From Ephydatia muelleri (Eukaryota > Porifera > Demospongiae > Spongillida > Spongillidae): a DNA stretch of 64,000 nucleotides. Where the stretch lies: the NCBI GenBank assembly GCA_013339895.1, contig JABACO010000009.1, positions 1,963,797-2,027,796 of the forward strand, written 5' to 3'. Of the stretch, positions 45,680-57,800 are shown in pieces (position 1 is the stretch's first letter; each line of letters opens with the position of its first letter). The notes beneath the pieces are model-generated. The model was not told the origin of the DNA. It ran no database searches and saw only the letters and a program-made list of their open reading frames with translations. Made by a program: the position numbers and the translations under genes.

Positions 45680-46530
45680 ACGAGAGGTATCCAAAAGCAT
45701 AGCTGTGCAAGTCACCGTCTGCTGAGGTAAGCTAGATTCAGGAGATCGATTATTGAAATTAAGTCCCAATCAATAGCAGTGTAGAGTGCACAGCCAGACA
45801 TAGTACGTTTGACCACAGACAAACTACGTTTGAAGAGAATGAACTGGGGACCACATGTACATTGAACGTGGTTTGTATCCCTTACAAGACTTACTTAGAG
45901 CACAACCATCTGTATATTCGTCAACCAGAGGTAACGTCACTTCCCATTGATTTTCTTTGTTGCCGTCATGTATGTCACAATAAAAGTGGCCTGGATTCTG
46001 ATGAGACCATAGCAACCATTCAAATGAACACTCTACACTACATGTGTACCACAGTTAGCTGTAAACACTGGAATTCGACACACAATTTGCCACAACTCGA
46101 GACAAGTCGCACGATGACATCACTTAGAACAACCCACTTTGCCAGAATGTTGTAAGCAATCATGGTTATGACGATCAGATAAGCAGGATCCAACAGCACA
46201 CAGAGCCAAGAAAACCATATGGCTGCATCTGAAGGAAGTAATTAGGAATTTGTAGGTAGACTAGCTATGTTGCCATCACAGTCTCGGTTGGGTGACCATC
46301 ACAATCATGATCACGTGGCCCGATGTCACTGCATGAATTGGTCTAAACAACCAAGTTAACAGTGCCTTGTTTGATAAGCCATAACTCTTACTCCGTTCTT
46401 AGTTATGTCAGCACTTCATTGCAAGGTTGTAAGGTTGTTTATTTTTGACCAGCCAGAGGTGGTACGTATCCAAAAGCCCTACAGTAGCAGCATGTGCTAT
46501 TCTGCAGAGGTAAGCTAGGTTCACAATGTT
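45680..46530. repeat. Downstream homology block of family copy 3, with partial internal repeat
   Basis: 45680-46140 aligns with 13600-14010. A second, partial repeat follows within the locus: ggctgcatctgaaggaag (46218), ggtctaaacaaccaagtt (46340) and ggtacgtatccaaaagccc...gaggtaagctaggttca (46464-46525) echo 13400-13640 and 45685-45740. No protein is recognised. Confidence 0.55.
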
Positions 46531-46539
46531 CTGTAGACC

Positions 46540-48110
46540 AGTTTTGTAGTCTCATTCTGTACCAGATTAACCAGTAGTCTGACTATATAGCTGTATCCTA
46601 GTGCCCAGGTTATCAGGTCCCTCCCCTCAGACAGGTAATTCAGCCATTATGAATACAGATAAGATAGCACCTGCAGAAGCGAGATGGATCGATTACAAAC
46701 AAAAAGGGCAACTAGACATTGCCATAATGACAGTAACCTGGCATACCATTTTGAAGTGCCAAGCTTGACCCTACAAGGCATCGAAATCGATCTCCTTCAT
46801 TGTACGTGGCTCTTCTAAGCCTTTTTCGTCTCACAGGAATGGAATAACATCATGAAGGATTGAAGACTCACTCAATAGAAGACGCTTTAGACTGCAATCA
46901 GAGATAATAGTTTTGATGACTTTGAGCAAACGGTAATTCCCTAAGCTTGCCCAATGTATCTTGAGTTCTTATTTGTTAACAAGTAGATCCAATTCAGATC
47001 AAATCAATCGTTGAAGCAGATAATGACCTAGTAAGTTTGCACATGAGCAATCTGACGGATAGTTCACTGCAGATTTTTGTTCTCAACTACAATAAAATGG
47101 CTTCTGAGGGACAACACCATAGCACTATGAAAATCAATGCTCTGGACTACACTGATTCCAAACTGCCATTCTCCTTGCTTAGTCTGGTTAAGTACATTTG
47201 GGACTGGGTACCAGATTGATACCCTCTCCCCACCACGTACGCAACAAAAGAATACAAGCAAATGGTTAGTGATGTTTAAAACGTTTGTGCTCCATGTCGA
47301 TGCTGTGACAACCATGTGAACGCCTGCACTTTATGGAGGGGACACCACAGCTATATTGTAGTGCTAAGTGTAAAAGGGTTTGCTTTATTCATACCTTGAT
47401 GCAAAAGCATCTCTGAAAGTATGTTGTTTGAGGGCAAAGCCTTTAATCGGTAAAACTGCCAATGACATAGAAGTCTTCTTTTCTTGTAATAGAACATTTA
47501 GAAGTCATATGCATTGGCACACTGTACATGTACATAGTAAATACCGGTACCAGAGGTCGTAAGATTGTACACTGTACAGCATTTGGGGTCCATTTCTGAG
47601 CCTCATCTGCATTTGGACTAAATATTAATATTTGCTCCAAATAATTGCCCTCTTTTTGTGACTATTGTCAGACTAAAACAACTGAAGGCTAGGCTTGAAA
47701 TGGAGGCATTGCTATCACAATCCTTTTCTCCTCCATGACTCCACCACCCCACCACAAATCCCTCCCCCTACTGTGGGCAAGCAAGCCATCCTGGCCTAAG
47801 AAGCCAATCTATCATGCCTGGCATCCATTTCTTTGAAGCAGTTTCATAATGAGAGAGTTACAGTATAAAATGATGGTGGTTTAGTTTTATACGTCCCCCC
47901 GCTGCCATTCCAAAAATCTTACAACAAAGCATAAACAAAACCTAATGAGATTTCATCCCCGAGTCATATTCATTTAAATGGGAACTATCGTGACTTCATT
48001 CAATTTTTTTTTAATGCTTAGATACATAGCATCTCTCGAGAGGAAACTTAGCCTGAGGATTTTCATCTTTCACAGTGTGTTTCTGTGGATGTAATATACT
48101 GGGTATAAAG
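46540..48110. other. Stretch without recognised genes
   Basis: Only short unremarkable frames (60-83 codons) are present. I see no repeat structure, splice-linked exons or known motif in this stretch. Confidence 0.5.
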
Positions 48111-48177
48111 TTGATCACGTTGGGCGCCATGATATTCGGATGGAATTTGACAGTCACTGGTCTGTTACGTAACAAGT

Positions 48178-48778
48178 ATGGAGGAAGGTGTTAAAGCGTA
48201 TATTCTTTTGGGTTGGTTCCCTATCGATTCGAACTACTGGTACGGGTTGGAATCGTCAACTGATTGATGACAGTGACAATGGAGATGAGCCACCAGTGCT
48301 CCCAGCAGTCCGTCTTGGGCAATACTTCTGGTGCTTGTGTGGCAAGTGCAGCGCTCTAAACTACCGAGCCGAGTGCATGTGTTGCAAAGAGCTACCGCAT
48401 ACTAGGCATCTTTTGACAACGGAAGTCCGTGAGTTGCATTCTGAACATCCCAAATTTGAGGCAGCGTGCCTTCAGCCGCTTGACTTCGCGTAGCTCTGGC
48501 GGGCATGATGATCATATGAGGTGACCCTATTGGCTTCCCCATTCCAAACAGGTAGGAAAGAGAGTGTATACCTGGACACAATTCAATTTCGTCTAACAAC
48601 CCTTAGTCCTATCGCCACGCAGCACCGTCAGTATATCTTGGTGGTCGTACCACATTCGCCTAGGCAGAAGGACTCAGAAGGTAATCCCCTTCCTGTGTTG
48701 TTGACAGCAATAAGGAATGAATTTCCAGAACCAGACAATAATTACGTAGGCTATAAAGAATACACAGGAGTTTAAGTT
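48178..48778 (+). pseudogene. P2X7-receptor-tail-like (P2RX7 intracellular/ballast domain) fragment
   Basis: The frame 48188-48493 contains RLGQYFWCLCGKCSALNYRA, ECMCCKEL, then HPKFEAACLQ. This fits the Cys-rich zinc-binding domain shared by the P2X7 cytoplasmic tail and many invertebrate stand-alone proteins (WC.CG.C......EClCC.E......HP.F...CL). The following frame (48521-48775: IRNEFPEPDNNYVGYK) fits the domain's last block (IR..FP...YvGf). The ATG at 48178 (MEEGVKAYILL) is in another frame, and the two frames are separated by stops. A GT-AG interval (48491-48552) does not restore phase. It is probably a pseudogene, or exons are missed. Confidence 0.6.
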
Positions 48779-50550
48779 TATATACAAGCAAAAACAAACA
48801 ACTAACTGTCATTGAAATCTAGTTACATGTTCTGTAATTTTTTGCACGTTTACTTGTCGCTCTACTACAGCTACATTACGGGGAATATCTTTAGCTATAG
48901 GGGTATCTATGTCAGTAGTATCCTCATGCCTGCCATGTAGTCTAAGCTTGATGACATCTTCCATCATGTCAAGCAAGTAGTCACATTGCTTGTGTTCTGC
49001 TATAGGCTTTACTACCCACTTCTTTGTTCTCTTGCTATATTCAAGCTTGTATCTCAGTTGTCCTGTACAAAAACCAGCATTTCATCTACATGCATATGCA
49101 GACTGCAATAAACAATACCTGCAAGCGGTAACAGCCTGTTCTCTGTCAGTGTTATGATTGTGGTCAATGATGGCTAGCTCAGTGCGAGCTTGCATTCCCA
49201 TGCAGATAAAGTATTGCCTTTTGGGGCAATACTTAGTTATAAGGGATGGAACATTCTAGTGAGCCAGTATGTTGAAACCATGATAGTTTCTTTATATCCC
49301 GCAGCAAAGTATTTTTTAGTACTATACTGCATAATTCGGGTGTGAGAAGGGCTGCTGGGTTCCAACCATAACTTGGCACGTATTTCTTCACAACTGAATG
49401 TACCATAAGCACATTTGTCAAACAATCCATCACCATCTCCCCACTGATGGACATTCGATATGTGATGCACTATGGATATCCATTTTGCACACAACAGCTC
49501 AGGATCTTTGCTACATGTTTGTGCACACCACCAGAGATGGTTTGTGATGGATTGGATCCATGGCAACAACTACGCACACTTCTTTGTTTTCCCTTTTAGC
49601 ATAAGCTTCTTGCCAATGCTTTTAGCTAAATGCCATACGTCACATTGGTGCTCTATGAGGGTATTTTTTCTTTCATTAGGGCACCCACAGATCTATGTAT
49701 GTCTTCACTTGATAACACATTTGATAGACAAGCGTTGCAAGCCATTTGTCTCCATTGCTACAGAGCTACCTGTTTCAGTAACTTGTACTATACTGTAGTT
49801 CTAGTATGAGGTCAGTGACAGAGTCCATAAGGGATATTTAGCACTATGACCAGGACTGTCACAACGACCATCACCAGACAACTGTAATGGTTTTCCCCTC
49901 AGAAATTCTGTCACTGTCTGCTGTTGTTCAACATATACAGTGTGCACAACAGGATATAAGTATTCTTTTTGGAGCCTATGAAATGAACTTTCACTAAAGA
50001 TTGGCATATTAAGCAAGACTGCCATGCTTGCCACTTTATAAGTCAGGCCACAGAAAAGAATAGCTGCGGATAGTGCAAGATTCCCAGATGCTATGCCTTT
50101 GACCATAGGCTGGGATTCCCAACCAAGCTTATGCCCATCAGGGCAAGAACCTTGTACAACCAATAATGTACCTTGTGTAGAAGTCTTCAATTCAACAAGT
50201 TGACCACAAACATAACACTTTCTCAGGATCATAAGTAGTGAAGACTCGTACACCAAGTACGTTTGCTTCCTGCAATACCTTCGGCATCCTGATCTCTGTC
50301 CTGTGACAAATTCTCTTCCTCTGTCTCCATTGTCTCTTGGGAAAGACAATATGAGGCATCTGACAGATCTGTGACTATACCTTCCATTGACAGTCTGCAG
50401 TGCTCAAAATACTTTGATTAGCATAGTTGCTAAGCAAAAATGGATTCGATTAGCTAAAAGGTCCTCTTTGTGTAGCAATGCATGATTTCACATGTAACAC
50501 AGCGTGGTTGCATGCACATGTAATTCTAGTGCATGCTGTCACTGCTTTCG

Positions 50551-53416
50551 CATGGGCGTAGGAACCGGGGGGCCAGGGGGGCCTTGGCCCCCCCAATCAT
50601 GTAAAGGGGGGCCGATATGCTTTACGGCCCCCCCCAATAATTTATTCTATACATTTTAATTTTATCTCCGCACTGTTTCCATCGAACCGTAATGTTCAAT
50701 GATTATGTAAATCATTGATTGCATAATCATAGTGTAATCATTTCCAAACCTATTTATTCATGTTGGAGTAATATTCAAATCTGCTCGTGTGGTCGTTTGT
50801 TGTGTTTGATCGTTGCTACAGCTGGTTGCCACAATGAAATCAATTGTATCGTATTTTACCGACTCTAGCAAGACTAGTTGCGCAGCGTCCTCCTCTCAAG
50901 GTTCAATGCATCCGGTAGTACCCAGATAGTAATGCTTTCTTCAGAGGCTGAAATAGAAACAGCCGAGTGGACTGATGGATCTGATGTAACTAAGAAAAGA
51001 AAGCAGGATGCTGTTGCGGGTGTTCATGACCATCAAAATGGGGTTGAGGCACATTTCGTAGCCCCGGCTACTCCTGCACAACTAGAACTGAACAGTGATA
51101 ATCAAAGCAGTGAACAAAAAGATAGTGGCACTGAGATCGCCAAATGTTGGGGCCATGCTGCAATGAAGAAACTATCCTGTATCAAACAAGGGAAGAGGCG
51201 TTACTTGCACAAACAGTTATCATTTATGGAAGTGGAAGAAACAAGCGAGAGAGAAGTTTTCAAGCGTCTTGGTATGAATCGTATAAATGGCTAGTCTTAT
51301 GCACCTCACGGTTGAAAGCTTTTTGTTTTTACTGCCGGTTTTTAACTTCTCGTGGTCTGAATACATTAGCTCTAAAGCAGATGGAGCGTTTTCAATTGAA
51401 GGTTTTAGTAATTGGAAAAAGGCTCTTGAAAAGTTTGCTGATCACGAGCGCTGCCAAGCACATAAGGAAGCCTGTATCAAGTTCAATGCGATTATGAAGC
51501 AGAAAATCTGTAGATGAGCAATTGAAACTCGTCGCACAAAAAGAACAAATAGAAAGGCGCCAAATGTTCCTGACACTATTGTCATCATTGAGATATCTAC
51601 TTCGACAAGGTCTTGCTGTTAGAGGTCACGGTGACGATTCTGAAGGAAATCTTTCACAACTGTTGAAGGCTCGTGCGGAGGATAGCATTGCTTTGCAAAA
51701 GTGGATAAAAACAGGTTCATATCAGTCCCCAGAAGTATTAAATGAACTGACTAATACAATTGGCGCTGAAGTATTAAGGGAGGTGTTGAATGGTATCAAG
51801 AGTTCTAGATGGTTCTCTATAATTGGAGATGAAACAAGGGACATTTCAAATTCAGAACAACTCTCGATCTCTATACGGTGGGTCGATAAAGACTACTCCA
51901 TTCATGAAGATTTTATTGGCATGTTTAAGGTACCTAAAACAGATGCAGAGACGCTATCTTTGGCAATTGAGGATGTTCTAGTTCGTTGTGTGTTACCAAT
52001 AAGCCAGTGTCGGGGCCAGGCATACGATGGGGCGTCAAACATGGCCGGACCCAAGAGCGGTGTAGCAGCACGCATACTTCAACGACAACCTACAGCCATC
52101 CCAGTCCACTGTTTATGTCACTGCATTAATCTTTGTTTACAAGATGTCAGCCGAAAATGCAAGTGTATCAGAGATGCCCTGGACTTAGTATACGAGCTTG
52201 TTGGTCTAATAAAGTATTCGCCCAAACGAGAGCACTTGTTTACGCAATACCAGCTGCAAGATTCTCCAAACATTCACCGACTGAAACCGTTATGCCCAAC
52301 TAGATGGACATGCCGAACTGGCTCCATCAATGCCGTGATTGAAAACTACGCTGTGTTACAACAAACATTAGAGGAGATAGCGGAGACGTGCCGTGATGAA
52401 TACGGGCGAAAAGCAGCAGGATTCCAAGCCTTAATGGGAAAGTTTTCAACATTTTTTGGACTAAAATTGGCTCATGTTGGTCTTTGGAGCTTCAGAACAG
52501 TTGTCAACAACACTGCAGAGCAAAGACACAACAGCAACAGGATGCAAGACTTGCTGTTAACCTTTGCAAAGCGTTTTTACGATAGGCAGAGGGATGCTTC
52601 AGCATTCCAGATCTTCTATCAAGCAGTTCTTCTTGAAGCCAATGGTAAGACAGAGCCTCCCACTCTACCGAGATACAGCAACCCTCCAAAAAGAATAAAT
52701 GATGGTGATGCTAATTTTAGGTTTGCTACAGCCGAACATTATCACAGACGAGAGTATTTTGAGATAATGGAGAGTCTATCGGGGGAACTAGATGCACGGT
52801 TTGATCAAAAGGGTTTCCACCTGGCTGCACTGGTAGAAGCCACCATCCTTGATAACTGCAGTGGCAAATCATATCCGATTCCAAAAGAAGTGCAGGATCT
52901 CTATTCTAAAGATCTGAATATTGACCGTTTGCAGACCCAATTATCCATGCTTCCCGATCTCGTGAAGTCCTATGTTCTAGAAGGAAAACAAATAACGAAG
53001 GTTACCACCATTCGTACCTTATGTGATGTTTTTAAACGCTTTTCCCATAGTGAAAGATATGCTATCAGAAGTGCACTCTTTATTAATTCTATATATGACT
53101 ATTCCAGTTACTTCATCAACAGCAGAAAGAACTTTTTCAGCGCTGCGGCGTCTCAAGTCCTACATGAGATCGACCATGACTCAAGAACGTTTGAACAATG
53201 TGATGGTGGCGCATATATATAAGGAAATAACTGATCGCATAAGCCTTATCAATATTGCACAAAGGTTTTGCTCGGCAAACGATCGAAGAAAGGTTTACTT
53301 TGGACATTTTGAGTAGTCATGCATATATAGAGTGTATTTTTGTTTAATTTATATACGTGCACGCTTTTTTAATAAAACAGGGCCCCCCCAATCCCAAAAC
53401 CATTCCTACGCCCATG
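50551..53416. mobile_element. hAT-superfamily element, nearly full length
   Basis: The ends catgggcgtaggaa and ttcctacgcccatg are inverted repeats. The flanking tttcg is present on both sides (50546-50550 and 53417-53421), a 5-base match rather than the 8 bases usual for hAT, so the duplication may have decayed. Internally, G-rich bases (ggggggccagggggg) follow the left end and ggccccccc precedes the right end. The element carries one transposase gene on the plus strand. Confidence 0.85.
50834..53316 (+). pseudogene. hAT transposase with TTF-type zinc finger (ZMYM/DUF4371-like), frameshifted
   Basis: The start MKSIVSYFTDSSKTSCAASS at 50834 is typical of this hAT group. Then come a TTF-type zinc-finger region (SYKWLVLCTSRLKAFCFYCR, HERCQAHKEAC), the main domain as a 566-codon open frame from 51522 (RWFSIIGDETRDISNSEQLS, GQAYDGASNMAG, HCLCHCINLC, LCPTRWTCR) and the C-terminal dimerisation block (VTSSTAERTFSALRRLKSYM) in another frame at 53023-53316. 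One-base frame changes near 50925, 51280, 51510 and 53020 inactivate it. Few other lesions are seen, so the insertion is fairly young. Confidence 0.85.
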
Positions 53417-53643
53417 TTTCGTGTTTCACAATGTTGACTTTTTAATAGCAGATCCACAATTCCTTTCACAAATGCATCACAGTTTCGCACGCACTGTAAC
53501 TTGTGTAGTACAAATAAGACACGATTGGCTTTGTTAACTTCTCCATACACAGCTGCTGCTATGTTCAGCCATTTCTTGCCAGGGTCGATAAGTTGTCTAG
53601 GCATGACTTTTTGCCATTGATCAGCCATAGACTGACTAGGCAT
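53417..53643 (-). CDS. Small unknown protein cut by the hAT insertion
   Basis: The minus strand reads MPSQSMADQWQKVMPRQLID and PGKKWLNIAAAVYGEVNK...LFVLHKLQCVRNCDAFVKG...LLKSQHCETR, then enters the hAT end. Removing the element and one tttcg copy would give a stop two codons later, about 77 residues. It is well composed for a real helical protein, but I do not recognise it. It lies inside the span of the Kolobok-like gene and may be an exon of that or of a separate gene. Confidence 0.35.
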
Positions 53644-55364
53644 GCTGCTTCACACACTAACTCGCGCGCGCGGTTCAACAATTAAAAGGAAAAATAATAA
53701 CGCAAAACCAATAATATAAAAATGCGCACGTATAGGTAATCGCGATGCATAAGCCCCCGTGTTTTACGCAAAACCTGCGCTGCCTAGAGTTCTATCGATG
53801 CGCGCAAGTTTACGTACATATTTCCGTTAGAAATACATGCATATTGAATAAATAATGTGCGTCGCAAATGTTGCTCCGCAATATCTAATTTGTATCACAG
53901 ATGACAAAATCCCATCGCAAATTGCGATGCGATACCACTTAATTTGAGCACTGACTGACAGTGAACTGGAAAATTCAGCAGTGGGATGAGTTGGAGTGGA
54001 GCAAGAAAGGAACATATCAGCCTGTGTTCCCACATTATGCGTAATATGCGGATGAGGATAAAAGCCTGCATGCTGTATACCAGAGCGAGTTAACAAAGGT
54101 TGTATATCTGCAGAAATAGATGTGGAATAATCTTGAATGTATTGAGAAAAACTAGAATGAACCACATAATAGGTTCAAGCACACAAAAGCTGCTATCCAT
54201 GCTGTACGCCTATATCTCTAGTTCGTGGTAGAAATGACGATTGCTGGGGTGGATCAAGAAATGGTGGATTGAGATCTGATGATGTGTTAGGTGACAACAA
54301 TGCATCGACACAGAAATGGTTCAGAACATGACGAACATGATGAATCTGAAAGAAGACTGTCTAGAATATCCTTCCGATCTTTTCTAGCTGCCCTCATTTC
54401 ACTAAAACGTCGTCGTTTTGGAAGAGGACAATGACTGAAGACACTTGGAATTCAAAGTTGCCTTCAATGGTTTAAAATCTCCCAACACAGGCTTGATATA
54501 GTCATCCTTGGTAAAATGCATGCTACAAACTCGCGCATTTGGATCCGTTATTGGTGCATCTGTCACACAACATTTCACGAACCACTTTGAAACCAGCAGA
54601 AGAAAATACAAAAGACAAGGGAGAATACGTTGGGACATATCCGGTGGCAAAACTCACCTGCTTCAGTACAACAGGATCTTTCACAGGCAAACGGTGAAAA
54701 CTAACGCCAGTGGCGCAATTGTCATCTCTATTGCGACAACCAACAGCTATACAGTATGGCATTCCCTATCCAGAATCGCGTATGAACAGACCAGTGACGT
54801 CAAACATCGCTAACTTGAATAAAAACATGGCGCCCAAAAAGAGGGCGGAACCCATGCATTATCTTGAATTTATCTTGATTATGGTAACACCAAAAATACA
54901 ATTAATTAAACAAATATCATTCTGCTTATGCTTTAAGACATGCTACTTGTGCTGTTTCACAACATTTTATAGCTCATGATGCAAGCTAGTGCTGCCTTCA
55001 AACAGTTCTAAGTGCAGCAGAAAAGAGTGCACGATACAAGTGTTTTGTGGTCAATCTACATATTGACCCAACTCTGAGATTCCATGTATGGTGAGGTGGG
55101 GCATATCATGATGGTGTACATGGCATCTTCAGTTGGAAGATCTCCTAAGGTACAGTTGGAAGACCTCAGTAGATCTTCCAAACAGTGGAATGTTTGATTA
55201 TGTTCCAGTTATTAAATGTAAATAACAACTGGCAATAAACAAACAAACAAAGGATCAGCGCACTATTTATGAGCACAAATCTTGTGCGGAATGTATAGTT
55301 AAGAGCTCACATTTATTTCATACATGTATACGCTTTAATAAAGTTGCCAGTTTGTTGCTTAGAT

Positions 55365-55470
55365 CACGGTGGCTGGGAAGATCAGTCCCAATTTGTATGT
55401 TTTTACAGGTTCTGTGAAACACCCTGTAAAAACATACAAATTGGGACTTATCTTCCGAGCCAATGTGATC
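55365..55470. mobile_element. Short foldback element, arms of about 47 bp
   Basis: gatcacggtggctgggaaga...aatttgtatgtttttacagg and its imperfect complement flank an 11-base loop (ttctgtgaaac). It is MITE-like and has no coding potential. Confidence 0.75.
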
Positions 55471-55622
55471 TACTATCGTAGTAATTTGTAAAAATTAATT
55501 TGACATTATAGACACACTATATTGTACATCTGTAATGACAATGTCCAAGAATGAGTGCTAATAGCTGGTACTGATACTTATTAATAACATCTATAATAAC
55601 TAATGTTAATACTAACGTGTAC

Positions 55623-56321
55623 CTTCAACATGAAGAACTGGCCATTGTGAGCAGCTGTGATGGCATGACCCCTCTCTCAGGGGTGGAGCCCAACATGTTC
55701 TCCAGACTAGGGGTGTGGGAGGAGAACCAGAGGTCAGGGGCACACCACACACACAGACACACACACACACCACACACACACAAACACACACACACACACA
55801 AAACACACGGACACACAGACACACAACAACACACACACAAACACACACACAAACACAAACACACACACACATACAGAGACACACAAACACACAGACACAC
55901 ACACACATACACCACACAAACAGACAACACACACACAAACACACACACAAACACAAACACACACACAAACACACAAACACACAAACACCCACACAAACAC
56001 ACACACACAAACACACACACACAAACACACACAAACACACACACAAACACACACACACTCACACACACAGACACACACATACACACACAAACACACAGAC
56101 ACACACACAAACACACACACACCAAACACACACACTGACACACACATACACACACAAACACACAGACACACACAGACACACACATACACACACACACACA
56201 TACACTCACACACACACACAAGAGCACTAGTGATGTGGAAGGACTCACTTGTTCACATCGGCTACACCCACTTCCCCAGCTGTGGTGACCAGTATGAGGC
56301 ACTGTGAGGGAATTACGGTGT
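55623..56321 (-). pseudogene. NBAS: NBAS copy C: propeller-end exons with a 2-base insertion
   Basis: This is a duplicate of 31744-32047, with exon 56257-56321 ([15 protein letters not shown]-type) and exon 55623-55699. The second exon has gacccctctctcaggg where copy B has gacccctctcaggg. The two extra bases shift the frame after MLGSTPE. The donor of the first exon is gtgaac instead of gtgagc. Confidence 0.7.
55740..56220. repeat. CA-rich repeat, about 480 bp, in the NBAS copy C intron
   Basis: Mixed acac, aaacac, agacac and atacac units. It corresponds to the 85-bp pure CA run at 31861. Frames of 160 codons and more (THTH.., VCVC..) are artefacts. Confidence 0.97.
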
Positions 56322-56576
56322 CTGGTGGAGTGCCGTATGAAAATTACGGCACGCGGCAATTCTGATTATTATAATTTATTAATTTATCGTATCAATCTCG
56401 TCCACCTTTATACCTGTTGCGTCATACTTAAAAGTACGGACAAATGTCAACGAAGCGATGGAGCACGACAGGGCAGGAGCAGACTGGACCCTTTTGTCAT
56501 GATGTTCGGTGTGTTTTAGTAGAGAATGCGTGCACGTGAGTGATGAATTGGTTCATTTAACTTGCCGACTGCCCCC

Positions 56577-56656
56577 AGTCTCGTACCCAGACCCTGATTC
56601 CCACAGCTGCGGGTGTATCATCCGCTGCTGTGAAACATGGGTCTGGGTACGAGACT
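56577..56656. mobile_element. MITE-like inverted repeat with agtctcgtacccagaccc ends, copy 2
   Basis: An 80-bp palindromic copy ending in gggtctgggtacgagacta, at the same relative place next to the duplicated NBAS exons as the copy at 32532. It was therefore probably inserted before the duplication. A C26 run follows. Confidence 0.8.
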
Positions 56657-56786
56657 ACCCCCCCCCCCCCCCCCCTCCCCCATAACAAATTCCTGGATCC
56701 GGGGCTGTGTTGTAACCATGGTAGCTAACCAATTAAAATAAAATAGTCATATACTTCCACTGGCAATATGGCGAAGTCGCATGCTA

Positions 56787-56818
56787 AATCAAGGACACTT
56801 AATTAAGTGTCCTTGATT
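56787..56818. repeat. Perfect 32-bp palindrome
   Basis: aatcaaggacacttaa directly followed by its complement. It can form a hairpin. Function is unknown. Confidence 0.85.
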
Positions 56819-57017
56819 GAATTATTACCTGTTTCTTTCACTCGTTTTGAGAAAAATGTGAGTGTCGTTGCTGACCGCTTTGTCGCAACGATAACCAGAA
56901 TTGGTTAATGTGGGTGAAGATATGGTTAATTTGCGTACTTTAATTCACGTTAACTTATTCATGATCGGCAGGAAGGGGGGTGTCCCCCCTGTATCAGCCT
57001 CTGTATATCAACTGTGC

Positions 57018-57800
57018 ATCATGGCCTTGATTGGCTGACTGTCTGAGCAGTGTTGTGAACAGAGCTGTCCATCTCTGAGCAGAAGATAGTGTGGCCTGGA
57101 GAGGAGAGGGAGGAGGGAGGGAGGGAAGGGAGAGGAGAAGAGGGAGGGAGGAGGGGGAGAAGGGAGGGGAGAATAGAGAGGGGAATAGAGAGGAGAGGAG
57201 AGAGGCAGAGAGGAGGGAGGGTAAACGATGAGGAGGAAGGGAGAGGAGAAACAGAGGAAAGAAGGAGATGGTGGAGACACACATATGGAAAAACTCAGTG
57301 AAGATACAATGAACCTGCTCATCTTCTATCATACCAGGCAAATCAAGCTAACCAGTTTACAGTGAAGGTAAGTAGCAGAACATATATGCAAGGCTTTCTT
57401 GTTCCTTGTGCACAATTCTCCTTGTCTTTGTCATGTATTTTATACTCCACATATTCTCTCTCCTGTCAGGTGCTATCCATTTAGAATGAACCAGTCTGTA
57501 AAATGGTTGAAAGTGATAGGAGCGATGATGTCATTACTATATATTGTTATTGTGTTGTATGTATGCATATGTGCTGTTTTATGTATGCATGTACAGATGT
57601 TTACTAATAAATGCAATGCTTTTGAATGGTAACTAAATCCATACTAATATTGATTTTTAGTATATATCTATCAGTAAGATTTCGAAATATTAACTATACA
57701 CATGGATCAAATTATACCAATATTCATTATACTTTGTTGCAATGATTACATGTTTTATTTTTATTCAAACATTTTAAAATAAAATTAATGTTTTTAGTCT
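57018..57800. pseudogene. NBAS: NBAS copy C: rearranged C-terminal exons and intron
   Basis: 57018-57110 (minus: SSAQRWTALFTTLLRQSANQ) is a duplicate of the 34642-34772 exon (SSAQGRSALFTTLLRQAST), and 57110-57240 continues the GA-rich intron. 57289-57365 reads LSEDTMNLLIFYHTRQIKL on the plus strand and ends in a stop. It equals the 34914-34997 exon (LSEDDLNLLILYQTQAILL) but inverted, together with its intron to about 57470. 57470-57800 is again in the same orientation as 34990-35500. A piece of about 180 bp was therefore inverted within the duplicate. Confidence 0.7.

Larger units (their letters stand above)
48809..54762 (-). pseudogene. THAP-domain transposase gene of Kolobok type, interrupted by a hAT insertion
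   Basis: On the minus strand, exon 54658-54762 (MPYCIAVGCRNRDDNCATGV, FHRLP) and an exon ending near 54402 (starting at 54584, ARVCSMHFTKDDYIKP) make a THAP C2CH zinc finger. Further down: YLVYESSLLMILRKC...CPDGHKLGWESQP...GNLALSAAILFCG...GDGRCDSPGHSAKY (49801-50349), then the catalytic region (EHQCDVWHLAKSIGKKL, WIQSITNHLWWC, HHISN.HQWGDG), LITKYCPKRQYF...ARTELAIIDHNHN (49131-49250) and a last exon 48809-49062 with a stop. All blocks match Kolobok/THAP-type transposases. Frameshifts at about 49250, 49300 and 50300, plus the hAT element 50551-53416, leave it non-functional. Confidence 0.75.
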
